16,534 nt of DNA from Candidatus Bathyarchaeota archaeon (GTDB taxonomy: Archaea > Thermoproteota > Bathyarchaeia > RBG-16-48-13 > JAGMEO01). Location of the stretch: assembly GCA_023128135.1 (NCBI GenBank), contig JAGMEO010000004.1, positions 1 to 16,534 of the forward strand, given 5' to 3'. This document shows, piece after piece, positions 7,723 to 15,260 of the stretch; the first letter of the stretch is position 1; each line of letters opens with the position of its first letter. The position numbers and the translations under genes are program-made. The notes below the pieces were generated by a model. That model was not told the DNA's origin and searched no databases. It was given only the letters and a program-made list of their open reading frames with translations.

Positions 7723-7852
7723 ACCCGGGTTCAAATCCCGGTGGCCGCACCACTTGAAATCATACCTGTCATACATATGAAAATTGTACTGGTGCTTTCT
7801 TTTTGCTCAAAACCTCTCAGTATTAGCAGAGAGGATTCCGTCAATAATTATC

Positions 7853-8086
7853 ATGCATCATCTTTTACGAGACGAAAAATGGAAGGAGCTTTCTAAACCC
7901 GTGTTTAACGCTGCAAAAAAAGTTGGGCATAAAGTTGTGACAGCAGCAGGGTTTATGGGTAAACCTAACAAGTTTCTGGAATTTAAAAGGGAAACACTCT
8001 ATAAAACCAAGCCGCCTGATGATTCCTTTATCAAATGGACGAAACTTCCTAGATTAAAACAAAAGAAAATACCTCCTCCTTTATAA
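7853..8086 (+). CDS. Small basic hypothetical protein
   Basis: I do not recognise this 77-residue protein. It is rich in Lys and Pro, with no cysteine pairs, no signal peptide and no membrane segment. A helix-like first half (LLRDEKWKELSKPVFNAAKK) is followed by a GFMGKPNKF turn and a basic, proline-rich tail ending KKIPPPL. Overall charge is strongly positive, which would suit nucleic-acid or ribosome binding, but that is a guess. ATG 7853 is used; a TTG at 7784 would add 23 hydrophobic residues that look like noncoding readthrough. GAGAGGATT near 7829-7837 is a little far to be its ribosome binding site. It lies alone between the tRNA and a convergent operon, with no partner to suggest a role. 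Confidence 0.6.
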   Translation: MHHLLRDEKWKELSKPVFNAAKKVGHKVVTAAGFMGKPNKFLEFKRETLYKTKPPDDSFIKWTKLPRLKQKKIPPPL

Positions 8087-8143
8087 ACGGAGTTAAAAAA
8101 AATGCGATGTGTTTTTATTTCAGTCTTGGTTTCTTACATGGCA

Positions 8144-8208
8144 GGTGAGCAATGACGACTCTGGCCCATATGAGATCGTGATTTTGATCTTGAGTTCGTG
8201 AGCTCACC
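8144..8208 (+). ncRNA. Candidate structured small RNA, C/D-box-like
   Basis: GGTGAGC (8144-8150) pairs perfectly with GCTCACC (8202-8208), enclosing a layout like an archaeal C/D guide RNA. It holds a C-like box ATGACGA (8152-8158), an 11-base spacer, a D'-like ATGA (8170-8173), four bases, a C'-like GTGATTT (8178-8184), a spacer and a D-like GTGA (8198-8201). Tandem G-A pairs next to a three-base bulge (AAT) at the closing stem look like a kink-turn. Every box departs from consensus (D boxes should be CTGA), so this may be only a stem-loop in a convergent gap. An alternative inner fold is ACGACTC against GAGTTCGT plus hairpin AGATC/GATCT. Confidence 0.35.
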
Positions 8209-8210
8209 AC

Positions 8211-8240
8211 ACTTTTTCTTTGAATTTCACATCAAAAAGT
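8211..8240. terminator. Possible two-way terminator between convergent genes
   Basis: ACTTTTT (8211-8217) and AAAAAGT (8234-8240) are inverted, giving a T5 run on each strand just past the plus-strand element at 8144-8208 and just past the minus-strand stop at 8262. Its position between convergent transcripts supports a terminator role; no experiment is implied. Confidence 0.38.
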
Positions 8241-8261
8241 CACAATACCAACATAATTCTT

Positions 8262-8627
8262 TCAAGAAACGACGTGGTTATTGATTTGATTTTTTAGAGA
8301 GGCAAAATATTCTTCAGCAAAATCGGTTTTACTATAACATGCTCTGCAGATACATAACATTGGAATATTCTTTGTTTCACAATAATCAGTGAATTCACAT
8401 TCTTCACATACAAATCTGCTTTTACATATTATACACTTCTGAGCAAAAGCTATGTCATCCTTCAAAATCTCTGAAAGAACCTTCTTTATTTGATCTACAT
8501 TACTGATGTCTTGAATGAAGAATGTTCTTGTTTTTTTCTCGTATCTAACTCCAATCCGCAGCAGTTCTATATACCTTTCTTTACCAAGATATGGTAGTTT
8601 GAACCCTTCTGTTGTAATTACTTTCAA
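8262..8627 (-). CDS. Small eight-cysteine (zinc-binding-like) protein coupled to RFC-L
   Basis: I do not recognise this 121-residue protein. Its first half is an alpha/beta region (GFKLPYLGKERYIELLRIGVRYEKKTRTFFIQ, read in two pieces at about 8-23 and 24-39), then a helix near 43-56. The second half is cysteine-rich: C65-x2-C68, C74-x2-C77, C83, and C92-x-C94-x2-C97, enough for two zinc sites. The TTG start overlaps the RFC-L stop as TTGA, and GGGAG a few bases upstream is a clear ribosome binding site, so the two are translationally coupled. That context hints at a job with the clamp loader or in replication or repair, but no function can be assigned. It is the last gene of the minus-strand operon. 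Confidence 0.8.
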   Translation of the reverse strand: MKVITTEGFKLPYLGKERYIELLRIGVRYEKKTRTFFIQDISNVDQIKKVLSEILKDDIAFAQKCIICKSRFVCEECEFTDYCETKNIPMLCICRACYSKTDFAEEYFASLKNQINNHVVS

Positions 8628-9865
8628 TTGTTTCTCCCTATTTCTTCCAAGTATCCAATCATTTCATTATCTAACGTAAGCCATGATGAGATTTCTGATG
8701 CGAGATCAGTGTCATTATTAAAGATTACCTTAAGAAACGGAAGGAAGTCTGTGTTAGCGGCTTTTCTTGATACGTGGCATTTTACACCTACTCGTTCACA
8801 GATACCTCTTCTAAGATTTCGTTCCGACTTGGTTCTTCCTAACATCATTATTTTGCTTGGCGGAAATCTGTAGTGAACCGGGCTGGTTTTCTCTTTTTTA
8901 ATGGTGGAAATACCCGCTGTCATCTGTTCAATAGCGTATTTCAAGAGACTCCAGTTCTGTGTGCGTGCTATTCTGCCAAAGAATATATCAGCACGGGATA
9001 TAGCATTGTAAGCTGAAGCCAATACTATTGGATCTGAGTATTGAAGGGGTAAATTGTCATGTATTGTATGAAGCATCATCTCATAGTCAATCTTCGAATT
9101 GTTGAAAGATTGTATTGCTTCTTTAACATTTTTTGCAAAAAAGATTCCAGTTAAAGCTTCCTGAACATCGATTTTCCTATCTCTCATACCAAGTCTTTTA
9201 ACATCCTGGACTTTCAGTACTTTTCTTTCTCCTATTACAGACTGTAGATCATTTATTGCTGATCTAACATCTCCCCCACTTTTCTCCGCTAAGAAGGCAA
9301 ATGCTTTAGCTTCAGCTTCAACACCTTCTTCTTGGCAGATCCTTTTCAATAGAGCAATAATCTTTGGCGGTCTCACATAATAGAACCGAATCATCTCGCA
9401 TGAACGACGGAGCAATCTAAGTTTTGGGTTCCAAGGATCATTAGCAGCTAAGATAATGGGCACATTTGTTTCATCGATGATTTTAAGGAGACCCCCTATT
9501 CCACCACGATCTTCACGTCCAAATATTCCATCAACCTCATCCAAGAAGAGGATAGATCCGGCTCCATTGTACAATGTTACATAAAGAGAGCTCTCCCTAG
9601 CTATTGGTCCTGCCGTGGACATTATGGCGGTCTTAGTTCTCACATCACTAGCATTCATCTCTATCAGTTTGTAACCAAATTCATTAGAAACAACTTGTAC
9701 AAGGGTTGTTTTACCAGTGCCAGGGGGACCGTAAAGAAGCACAGATTTACTGCCAGGTTTCCAGTGTTTAAGCCAAGTGATAAAAGTTAACTTGGCTTTC
9801 TCGTTCCCTATGATCTGATATAGGTGTACAGGTCTATACTTCTCGCTCCACATTTCATCTGGCAT
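8624..9865 (-). CDS. rfcL: Replication factor C large subunit
   Basis: Large subunit of the clamp loader that opens PCNA and places it on primed DNA. The 413-residue AAA+ protein starts with the RFC box MWSEKYRP (5-12). It has Walker A GPPGTGKT (46-53), Walker B LFLDEVD (106-112), sensor 1 AAND (140-143), an RRSC segment (153-156) and sensor 2 SGGDVRSAINDL (196-207), followed by the helical collar domain. The ATG directly follows the RFC-S stop (TAAATG), with GAGGAAA inside the end of rfcS as ribosome binding site. The protein ends LEEIGRNN. No C-terminal PCNA-binding box of the Q-x2-(L/I)-x2-FF type is seen, and the charged tail of many euryarchaeal large subunits (often nearer 480-500 residues) is missing. 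Confidence 0.95.
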   Translation of the reverse strand: MPDEMWSEKYRPVHLYQIIGNEKAKLTFITWLKHWKPGSKSVLLYGPPGTGKTTLVQVVSNEFGYKLIEMNASDVRTKTAIMSTAGPIARESSLYVTLYNGAGSILFLDEVDGIFGREDRGGIGGLLKIIDETNVPIILAANDPWNPKLRLLRRSCEMIRFYYVRPPKIIALLKRICQEEGVEAEAKAFAFLAEKSGGDVRSAINDLQSVIGERKVLKVQDVKRLGMRDRKIDVQEALTGIFFAKNVKEAIQSFNNSKIDYEMMLHTIHDNLPLQYSDPIVLASAYNAISRADIFFGRIARTQNWSLLKYAIEQMTAGISTIKKEKTSPVHYRFPPSKIMMLGRTKSERNLRRGICERVGVKCHVSRKAANTDFLPFLKVIFNNDTDLASEISSWLTLDNEMIGYLEEIGRNN

Positions 9866-10870
9866 TTAATTTCTGTTTCCTCTTTCAACATTGAACTTTG
9901 TAAACTGTGCCAACAAAGCACTAAGCTGAATATCCTCGTTTGCACCCTCGACAAGACGAAAATCATATTCACCAATGATGTCAGCGAGTTCAACCTTTGC
10001 TCTTTCATCGAGATCAAGATTGAAAACTTCTCTGTGAATTTGACGGATAATATCTGTTCCAGAAAGTCCATACTTATTTAACAGTTCATACAGCTTCACT
10101 CTTGCTTCTAAAAAGTTTCCTGAAAGAGCTTTTTCAATCATCTCAAGTACTTCCTTTGGACTCGCTTGTCCAACAATTTGTAGAACAACCTTTTCATCAA
10201 CATCTTTACCAAGAGTTGAAGCTGTCTGCAACGTGTTTATTGCTCGCCTAAGATCTCCTCTACAGAAGTCAATAATAGCTTTGACTCCATCTTTTGATAA
10301 AGTTAAACCTTCCTTTTCAGAGATCTCACAAAGATATTCTGCTACATCTTCATGACTTAAAGCGGAGAATCTGAAGATTGCGCATCGGCTCTGGATCGGT
10401 GGAATTATCTTGCTGGAATAGTTGCATATTAATATAAAACGGCTTATCCGAGAATTTGCCTCCATGATACGTCGCAGAGCTGTTTGAGCGTTTTTCGTCA
10501 TCTGGTCAGATTCATCAAGAATGATCAAATTGAAGGGTATATTTCCGAGCGTGCCTGTAGCGTGACGGGAGAAAGTTTTCACCCTTTCTCTCACCATCTG
10601 TATACCTCTCTCGTCAGAAGCATTTAACTCGAGGGTGTGATCTCTCCAAGTTCTTCCTAAAAGCTGACGAGCAATACAAAGAGCAGCTGACGTTTTACCA
10701 GTGCCTGCTGGTCCAGCGAATAGTAAGTGAGGCATAGTTCTAGGCGTATTCAAGAAGCTCTTTAGACTCTTAATCGTCTTCTTATGATTTATGATTTCAT
10801 CAAGGCTTTTGGGTCGATACTTCTCAACCCACATAACTGCGTCTTCTTTACTCGTGAAAGTAACCTCCAT
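9866..10870 (-). CDS. rfcS: Replication factor C small subunit
   Basis: Small subunit of archaeal RFC, expected four per complex with one RFC-L. The 334-residue AAA+ protein contains the RFC box WVEKYRP (14-20), Walker A GPAGTGKT (53-60), the RFC-family ELNASDERGI (81-90), a Walker B written LDESD (118-122), and the SRC arginine-finger motif (161-163). The sensor 2 region is CRGDLRRAINTLQ, followed by the collar. Walker B is usually DEAD in this subunit; Ser for Ala should not abolish activity because the catalytic D-E pair is kept. The ATG at 10870 has no upstream Shine-Dalgarno sequence, but a TATA-like element 21-30 bases upstream suggests a leaderless message. It heads the operon rfcS-rfcL-small cysteine protein. 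Confidence 0.96.
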   Translation of the reverse strand: MEVTFTSKEDAVMWVEKYRPKSLDEIINHKKTIKSLKSFLNTPRTMPHLLFAGPAGTGKTSAALCIARQLLGRTWRDHTLELNASDERGIQMVRERVKTFSRHATGTLGNIPFNLIILDESDQMTKNAQTALRRIMEANSRISRFILICNYSSKIIPPIQSRCAIFRFSALSHEDVAEYLCEISEKEGLTLSKDGVKAIIDFCRGDLRRAINTLQTASTLGKDVDEKVVLQIVGQASPKEVLEMIEKALSGNFLEARVKLYELLNKYGLSGTDIIRQIHREVFNLDLDERAKVELADIIGEYDFRLVEGANEDIQLSALLAQFTKFNVERGNRN

Positions 10871-10890
10871 GAAAATATTCAGTTTAGTCT

Positions 10891-10900
10891 AGGTATAAGG
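10891..10900 (-). promoter_or_regulatory. Candidate TATA box for the rfcS operon
   Basis: On the minus strand this reads CCTTATACCT, 21-30 bases before the rfcS ATG. That is the spacing expected if transcription starts at or next to the start codon, and it fits the absence of a Shine-Dalgarno sequence there. A second TATAC follows immediately upstream. Confidence 0.4.
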
Positions 10901-10971
10901 TATACGAGGTATTTTACTGTTCGTAAGCTCCCGTTATAAAATTGATAATCAAGTATGTTTAGAAATGTGTT

Positions 10972-12429
10972 TCATCTTAGTCCTAGGGCTTCAAAGAATC
11001 CTCCAAGAACATCCTTGATTGACTGAATTAGTGTATTCCCAACTTTTATTGGTGTCTCCATCTTCTCTAACCTTGAAATCCTGTAGTATATCGGTGGGTG
11101 TGGGTCCCAAGATAGCCATGATTGAACTCTGTAAGCTGGGATCTTTTCTTCGTATTGTAATTTTCTGAATCCGATTTTCCTGAGCCCTTCAGCTAAAGCT
11201 TTGGGCTGTCCTACTTTAATAGCTGATTCGAGGTCGGCTCTTGCTTCAAAGAATTTTCCTATGAAGTAAACGAGGCCTAAAGCGAGTGGCAAGTAAAGGT
11301 AATAGAAAGCGGTGAACAGTGTATAGTACGAGATGGGTAGTGAGTAAAGAAAGGGGAAAAAGACATAGACTCGAAACAAATATTCCGAGATTTGTAATCC
11401 AAATAGGATGAGTGGGTCTCTGCCTTTTAGGTGGGCAAACTCGTGGCCTAAGATACTGAATATTTCATCCTCTTCGAGCTGTGCAAGTAGTCCGGTAGTT
11501 AAGAGCACGGTTCCATAGTTTGGGCTTGGACCAGAGGCAGCTGCGTTCGGTATCATTGAGTTAGAGACAACGATTTGTGGTACTTTGACGTTGTAGAGTT
11601 CTGCTCCTTTTTTCACAAGTTCGTATACGTTTACTTTTTTTGAAGAAAGATTTTCCTGTTTACAATCTAACCCATATCTGTTAAAAATTTCTTGAGCTGT
11701 TAAGCAGTCAAGGTCTCCTTTGGAAGCAATGGTCCTCTGGTATATCTCATTCTTCATTTGTACAAGGCGTTGACGATCAATCTTCTTCCTAAATTCTTTA
11801 TATTCACTCATTTGCAACTCGTATTTCAAAAGGTGAACGGAAGGATTTCTTTCAGTGATTGTCCATTCGCCCATTCTTGCTACAATCTTCGGAGAAAAAA
11901 TGACCAAGACAAATTGGAAAGCGACGAGGAAAAGTGGAGCAAACGTTCCAAAAGAATAAAAGATGAACATGCTAGCTAGCATGAAGAGCATAAACAAGGG
12001 AAGCATGCTATCGAAGAAAAGTTTGTTAAACGCTCCCCTCTGTCTGGTTACTATCTTCTCTGGGATAACTTCCTCGCCTTCAATCCAAGAGAAGTGTAGT
12101 GTTGTTTTTCTGACATTTTCTTCAAATACTTGGATGTTGAGCATTATGTCGTTTTTTAGTCGTTCAAGATAGGTTAAAGGAAGCGCCTCGTCACTCGGAG
12201 ACATTCGAACAATGATTGGTCTTCTACCCACGATCTCAACATGTATGGACCATTCTCGAGTTGGTCCCAAGACAGTGAAAGTAAGAACATGTTCCCCCTC
12301 AACAGTTGTTATCTGTGCGTTTAGAAAGAAACGTTGATTTGGAAGAATCCATTTTGTGTAAATGAAATTTAATAGATCAGTAAGGCGTGCTTCCGTTACC
12401 TCAGTGTCTAACTCATAGGTCACTGGCAT
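10972..12429 (-). CDS. Membrane-bound M48 family metalloprotease (HtpX-like)
   Basis: Zinc metallopeptidase of the M48 family, likely facing the cytoplasm and degrading damaged membrane proteins. In 485 residues it has a long soluble N-terminal domain (about 1-138) and two membrane helices (about 141-180). A linker with charged helices (about 205-280) and the protease core follow, with zinc motif HEFAH (329-333) and third ligand E395 in FFEARAD. A further hydrophobic pair spans about 340-390. The conserved asparagine-rich lead-in IPNAAASG (293-300) is present. Typical HtpX proteins are about 280-330 residues and start directly with the membrane helices, so the first 138 residues are an extra domain I cannot name. 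ATG 12429 is set by an in-frame TGA four codons upstream. It is a single gene, divergent from gins23. Confidence 0.88.
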   Translation of the reverse strand: MPVTYELDTEVTEARLTDLLNFIYTKWILPNQRFFLNAQITTVEGEHVLTFTVLGPTREWSIHVEIVGRRPIIVRMSPSDEALPLTYLERLKNDIMLNIQVFEENVRKTTLHFSWIEGEEVIPEKIVTRQRGAFNKLFFDSMLPLFMLFMLASMFIFYSFGTFAPLFLVAFQFVLVIFSPKIVARMGEWTITERNPSVHLLKYELQMSEYKEFRKKIDRQRLVQMKNEIYQRTIASKGDLDCLTAQEIFNRYGLDCKQENLSSKKVNVYELVKKGAELYNVKVPQIVVSNSMIPNAAASGPSPNYGTVLLTTGLLAQLEEDEIFSILGHEFAHLKGRDPLILFGLQISEYLFRVYVFFPFLYSLPISYYTLFTAFYYLYLPLALGLVYFIGKFFEARADLESAIKVGQPKALAEGLRKIGFRKLQYEEKIPAYRVQSWLSWDPHPPIYYRISRLEKMETPIKVGNTLIQSIKDVLGGFFEALGLR

Positions 12430-12620
12430 TTTCTTAACTCAACCTATTGTTCTCCTCTAATTAAATTTTTTTTGTTTGTCTGCTCGACCTTCCCGCATTT
12501 CAACTATCACAACAGGCATTAAATTCGCCTCAAACTGTACAATATGAAAATCTAATAATACCACTGAGTAAGCGCACAGCAATAAGAGATGAAAGATTAT
12601 TATCTTTGTGCCTTATTTTG

Positions 12621-12633
12621 TATAAAAGAGGTA
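12621..12633 (+). promoter_or_regulatory. TATA-like box and ribosome binding site before gins23
   Basis: TATAAAAG (12621-12628) is directly followed by GAGGT (12629-12633), eight bases before the TTG at 12641. The TATA-like box is too close to the TTG for the usual 25-base spacing, so either transcription begins elsewhere or translation starts later (TTG at 12656). GAGGT as ribosome binding site is the firmer reading. The rest of the 12430-12640 gap shows nothing else I can name. Confidence 0.4.
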
Positions 12634-12640
12634 AATTGTT

Positions 12641-13207
12641 TTGAACGGTTCACCGTTGTACAGTGTTGAAGACCTAGATTTTGAATTTGAGAATACACCC
12701 ACTCCGGTTGTTGCGGTTAAACATGTTCCGGAAATTGAGATAGCGGGGACAGTTGTTGGATCTTATGATAAAGGTAAAGAATTTAAAGTAAAATATTGGA
12801 TTGCCCGGGAACTTATTAAATCAGGTTTTGTCAGATTCCTTGAGGGTTATCCTATGGATCTTGTTTCACTTAACAAGATTCAGTGGAAAGAGCCCATCCA
12901 GCCTGGGATGCGACTTTCCACCGTACCTAAACATTTCTATCCTAGATTGAGGAGGTTCCTTGTACTTCTTGAGGAAAAAGCTGTAAAGGATGTTTCTTCC
13001 TCTGAAAAATATGCTAAAGCCAAGAGGCTTTCTCAGGACATCGTTGAATGTAGATTGAAAAAACTTGTTAACTTAGCTGCCTTCCCTGTTCAAACAGATA
13101 CAGTTCTTCAGACAATGTCGCTAGAAGAAAGGATTTTGTATGACGCAGTGTATTCTTTAGTGTCTGAGTGGAAAAAGAAAATATTGAGGTTGGACAGTTC
13201 TAAATGA
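12641..13207 (+). CDS. gins23: GINS complex subunit Gins23 (Psf2/Psf3-like)
   Basis: Component of GINS, which joins MCM and the Cdc45/GAN-like protein in the replicative helicase. The call rests on place and domain order more than on motifs. The 188-residue protein has a small beta-rich N-terminal part (about 20-70, with EIEIAGTVVGSYDKGKEFKV and then the IARELIKSGFVRF helix-strand). An all-helical C-terminal part follows (about 95-185, rich in Lys, Arg and Glu). This B-then-A order is that of Psf2, Psf3 and archaeal Gins23; Gins51 has the reverse. The TGA overlaps the mcm ATG (ATGA), and gins23-mcm pairing is known in Sulfolobus. The start is TTG with GAGGT eight bases upstream. Confidence 0.8.
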   Translation: MNGSPLYSVEDLDFEFENTPTPVVAVKHVPEIEIAGTVVGSYDKGKEFKVKYWIARELIKSGFVRFLEGYPMDLVSLNKIQWKEPIQPGMRLSTVPKHFYPRLRRFLVLLEEKAVKDVSSSEKYAKAKRLSQDIVECRLKKLVNLAAFPVQTDTVLQTMSLEERILYDAVYSLVSEWKKKILRLDSSK

Positions 13208-15243
13208 CAGAAGCAAAGACTCTAAATCCAATGGAACAATTTCAAAACTTTCTAGGTTCATTCACTACAGAAGACGGTGTGTTCAAATATAGACAGCGAT
13301 TATCGCAGATGGCTGTTAGTGGTGCTAAGTTTCTTATGGTAGATTTTGGTGAATTGATGACCTACAACTCAGAGTTAGCTCGAGGCATTATTGACACACC
13401 CGACGATGTTATGAACTACATAAACGATGCAGCGTGGGCGCAGCTCAAGATTGAAGCCCCTGATTATTCTGAGAAGGTTGGAAAGGTAACTGTCAGATTT
13501 AGAGATCTTCCAGATACAATCCAGATGCGGTCAATTGGATCAGATAACATGGGAAAGTTGATAATGGTTGATGGAATCTTAGTCAGAGCGTCAACTATTC
13601 AACCTCTCATAGTTAAAGCAGTTTTCAAATGTAGAAAATGTGAACATGAATTCTCCGTTGAGCAGAAAGGCACATTCTTAGAGACGCCTATATGTCCTGA
13701 TTGTAAGCGTATTGGTTCATGCGATCTACTGGAGAGAAAGTCTGAATTCATGGATTCACAAGAGATCAGGATTCAAGAGAAGCCAGAGGATCTTCCGCCA
13801 GGTCAACTACCAAGATGGTTGGACGTGAAATTATTTGATGATCTTGTTGACATCGCTAGGCCCGGAGACAGAGTCTCCACCACGGGAATGGTGAGAGCGG
13901 TTCAAGTCTATGGACGAAGTAAACTGAGAACGTTCAATCTCTACATAGAAGGAAACTTTGTTAACGTCTCAGGAAAAGAATATGAGGTTGTTCAAATCTC
14001 ACCAGAGGAAGAACGCAAAATTATTGAGCTCTCAAAAGACCCTCTCATTCATACTAAACTGATCAGTTCAGTAGCGCCATCCATCTATGGCTATGACCAT
14101 TTGAAAGAGGCAATATTGTATCTTCTGTTTAGTGGAGTACAAAAATTACTTCCTGACGGTATAAGGATTAGAGGAGACATTAACGTTCTTTTCATCGGTG
14201 ACCCTGGAACAGCAAAAAGCCAGATGCTACAGTACGTGTCAAAAGTTGCTCCAAGAGGCTTATACACTAGTGGAAGGGGTTCAACCGCAGCTGGTTTGAC
14301 AGCTGCAGTGCTCCAAGATAAAGGCGGAGGAATGACATTGGAAGCTGGGGCCCTCGTCTTGGCAGATAAAGGGGTGTGCTGTATAGATGAGATTGACAAG
14401 ATGAGAAAAGAAGACAGGGTAGCCATTCACGAGGCAATGGAACAGCAGACTGTGTCAATAGCGAAGGGAGGTATCGTCGCAACGCTAAATGCACGATCTT
14501 CTATTCTCGCCGCAGGCAACCCAACACTCGGAAGATACGATGCATACCGCACCATCGCGGAAAATGTGCAGCTGCCAGTTACAATCCTTTCCAGGTTCGA
14601 TCTCATCTTCATCATAAGAGATGAACCTGAACCGAAAATGGATGAAAGAATGGCAGAACACATATTGACCATTCATAAAACTGGAACAACACCTGTTCAG
14701 CCACCGATTACACCTGACATGCTCAGAAAGTATATTGGTTATGCTAAGCAGATCAATCCAGTGTTGTCCGAAGAGGCTGTGCAGAGGTTACAGGAGTTCT
14801 ATCTCAGGATGCGTTCAGCTTCTGAAAGCAGTGATTCTCCAATTGCAATAACTCCAAGACAACTAGAGTCTTTAATAAGGTTGGCTGAAGCGAGAGCTCG
14901 CGTTGCACTACGTGAGAAAATTACAATCGAAGACGCACAGACAGCAATTCTCCTCATGAAGACCTCTCTGGATCAAGTTGGAATAGACACAGCCTCAGGA
15001 AGATATGACATCGACGTCATAATGACAGGGAAATCAAAGAGCGTGAGAGACAAGCTTCAGATAGTGCTTTCAACAATCATAGAAATGGAGAAACTCACAG
15101 GATCCGTCAAAGGGGAAGAGCTATTCGAGAGACTGGAAAAAGAGTATGACCTTAACCCTGCAGAAGCACGTAGATTAGTAGGGCAACTTGCAAAAGATGG
15201 AACAATTTACTCCCCCAGATCTGGAGAATATAAGAGGACTTAG
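13204..15243 (+). CDS. mcm: Replicative DNA helicase MCM
   Basis: Hexameric 3'-5' helicase that unwinds DNA at replication forks. The 679 residues comprise an N-terminal domain with a zinc site C143-x2-C146 and C164-x2-C167, and the OB-fold and hairpin region (about 95-260). The AAA+ core has Walker A GDPGTAKS (332-339), Walker B CCIDEIDKM (392-400), sensor 1 AAGNP with N439, and arginine finger SRFD with R464. A C-terminal winged helix covers about 605-679. Length and motifs are ordinary for archaea, and no intein interrupts the Walker A motif. Translation is coupled to gins23 by the ATGA overlap. A helicase gene starts 17 bases after its stop, so all three likely share one transcript. Confidence 0.97.
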   Translation: MTEAKTLNPMEQFQNFLGSFTTEDGVFKYRQRLSQMAVSGAKFLMVDFGELMTYNSELARGIIDTPDDVMNYINDAAWAQLKIEAPDYSEKVGKVTVRFRDLPDTIQMRSIGSDNMGKLIMVDGILVRASTIQPLIVKAVFKCRKCEHEFSVEQKGTFLETPICPDCKRIGSCDLLERKSEFMDSQEIRIQEKPEDLPPGQLPRWLDVKLFDDLVDIARPGDRVSTTGMVRAVQVYGRSKLRTFNLYIEGNFVNVSGKEYEVVQISPEEERKIIELSKDPLIHTKLISSVAPSIYGYDHLKEAILYLLFSGVQKLLPDGIRIRGDINVLFIGDPGTAKSQMLQYVSKVAPRGLYTSGRGSTAAGLTAAVLQDKGGGMTLEAGALVLADKGVCCIDEIDKMRKEDRVAIHEAMEQQTVSIAKGGIVATLNARSSILAAGNPTLGRYDAYRTIAENVQLPVTILSRFDLIFIIRDEPEPKMDERMAEHILTIHKTGTTPVQPPITPDMLRKYIGYAKQINPVLSEEAVQRLQEFYLRMRSASESSDSPIAITPRQLESLIRLAEARARVALREKITIEDAQTAILLMKTSLDQVGIDTASGRYDIDVIMTGKSKSVRDKLQIVLSTIIEMEKLTGSVKGEELFERLEKEYDLNPAEARRLVGQLAKDGTIYSPRSGEYKRT

Positions 15244-15260
15244 CTTTCTGAGGCCATGTT

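Larger units (their letters stand above)
7637..7752 (+). tRNA. tRNA-Gly (anticodon CCC) with two predicted introns
   Basis: Acceptor arm GCGGCCG (7637-7643) pairs with TGGCCGC (7742-7748) with one G-U at its base; discriminator A7749 and an encoded CCA (7750-7752). The D arm is GTCT/GGAC (7646-7649, 7661-7664) with a GG in the loop; the T arm is CCGGG-TTCAAAT-CCCGG (7725-7741). The acceptor with A73 is typical of archaeal tRNA-Gly. After removing 7670-7683 and 7699-7722, the anticodon stem is GGAGC/GCTCC with loop CCCCCAA, anticodon CCC at 7687-7689, and a four-base variable loop TAAC. The mature length is 78 bases with CCA. Position 33 would be C and not the nearly universal U. A splice two or three bases away would restore U33 but leave an A-G mismatch at 31-39; both models give anticodon CCC. 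Confidence 0.86.

Noticed and set aside
7637..7752. A class II tRNA (Leu or Ser) with CATCAAA/TTTGATG as its long variable arm
   Set aside because: The GCGGCCG acceptor with A73 is a glycine type, and CTCC/GGAG with exact three-base bulges fits an intron better than a variable arm.
7711..7896. A plus-strand ORF beginning within the tRNA gene
   Set aside because: Its start lies inside tRNA intron 2 and its frame differs from the better-supported small basic protein.
8144..8211. H/ACA guide RNA (an ACA directly follows the closing stem)
   Set aside because: The ACA is adjacent to the stem instead of a few bases beyond, and there is no two-sided guide pocket; C/D-like spacing fits better.
10119..10520. 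Defective RFC-S because Walker B is DESD and not DEAD
   Set aside because: The essential D-E pair, Walker A and SRC motif are intact, so Ser for Ala is most likely neutral.
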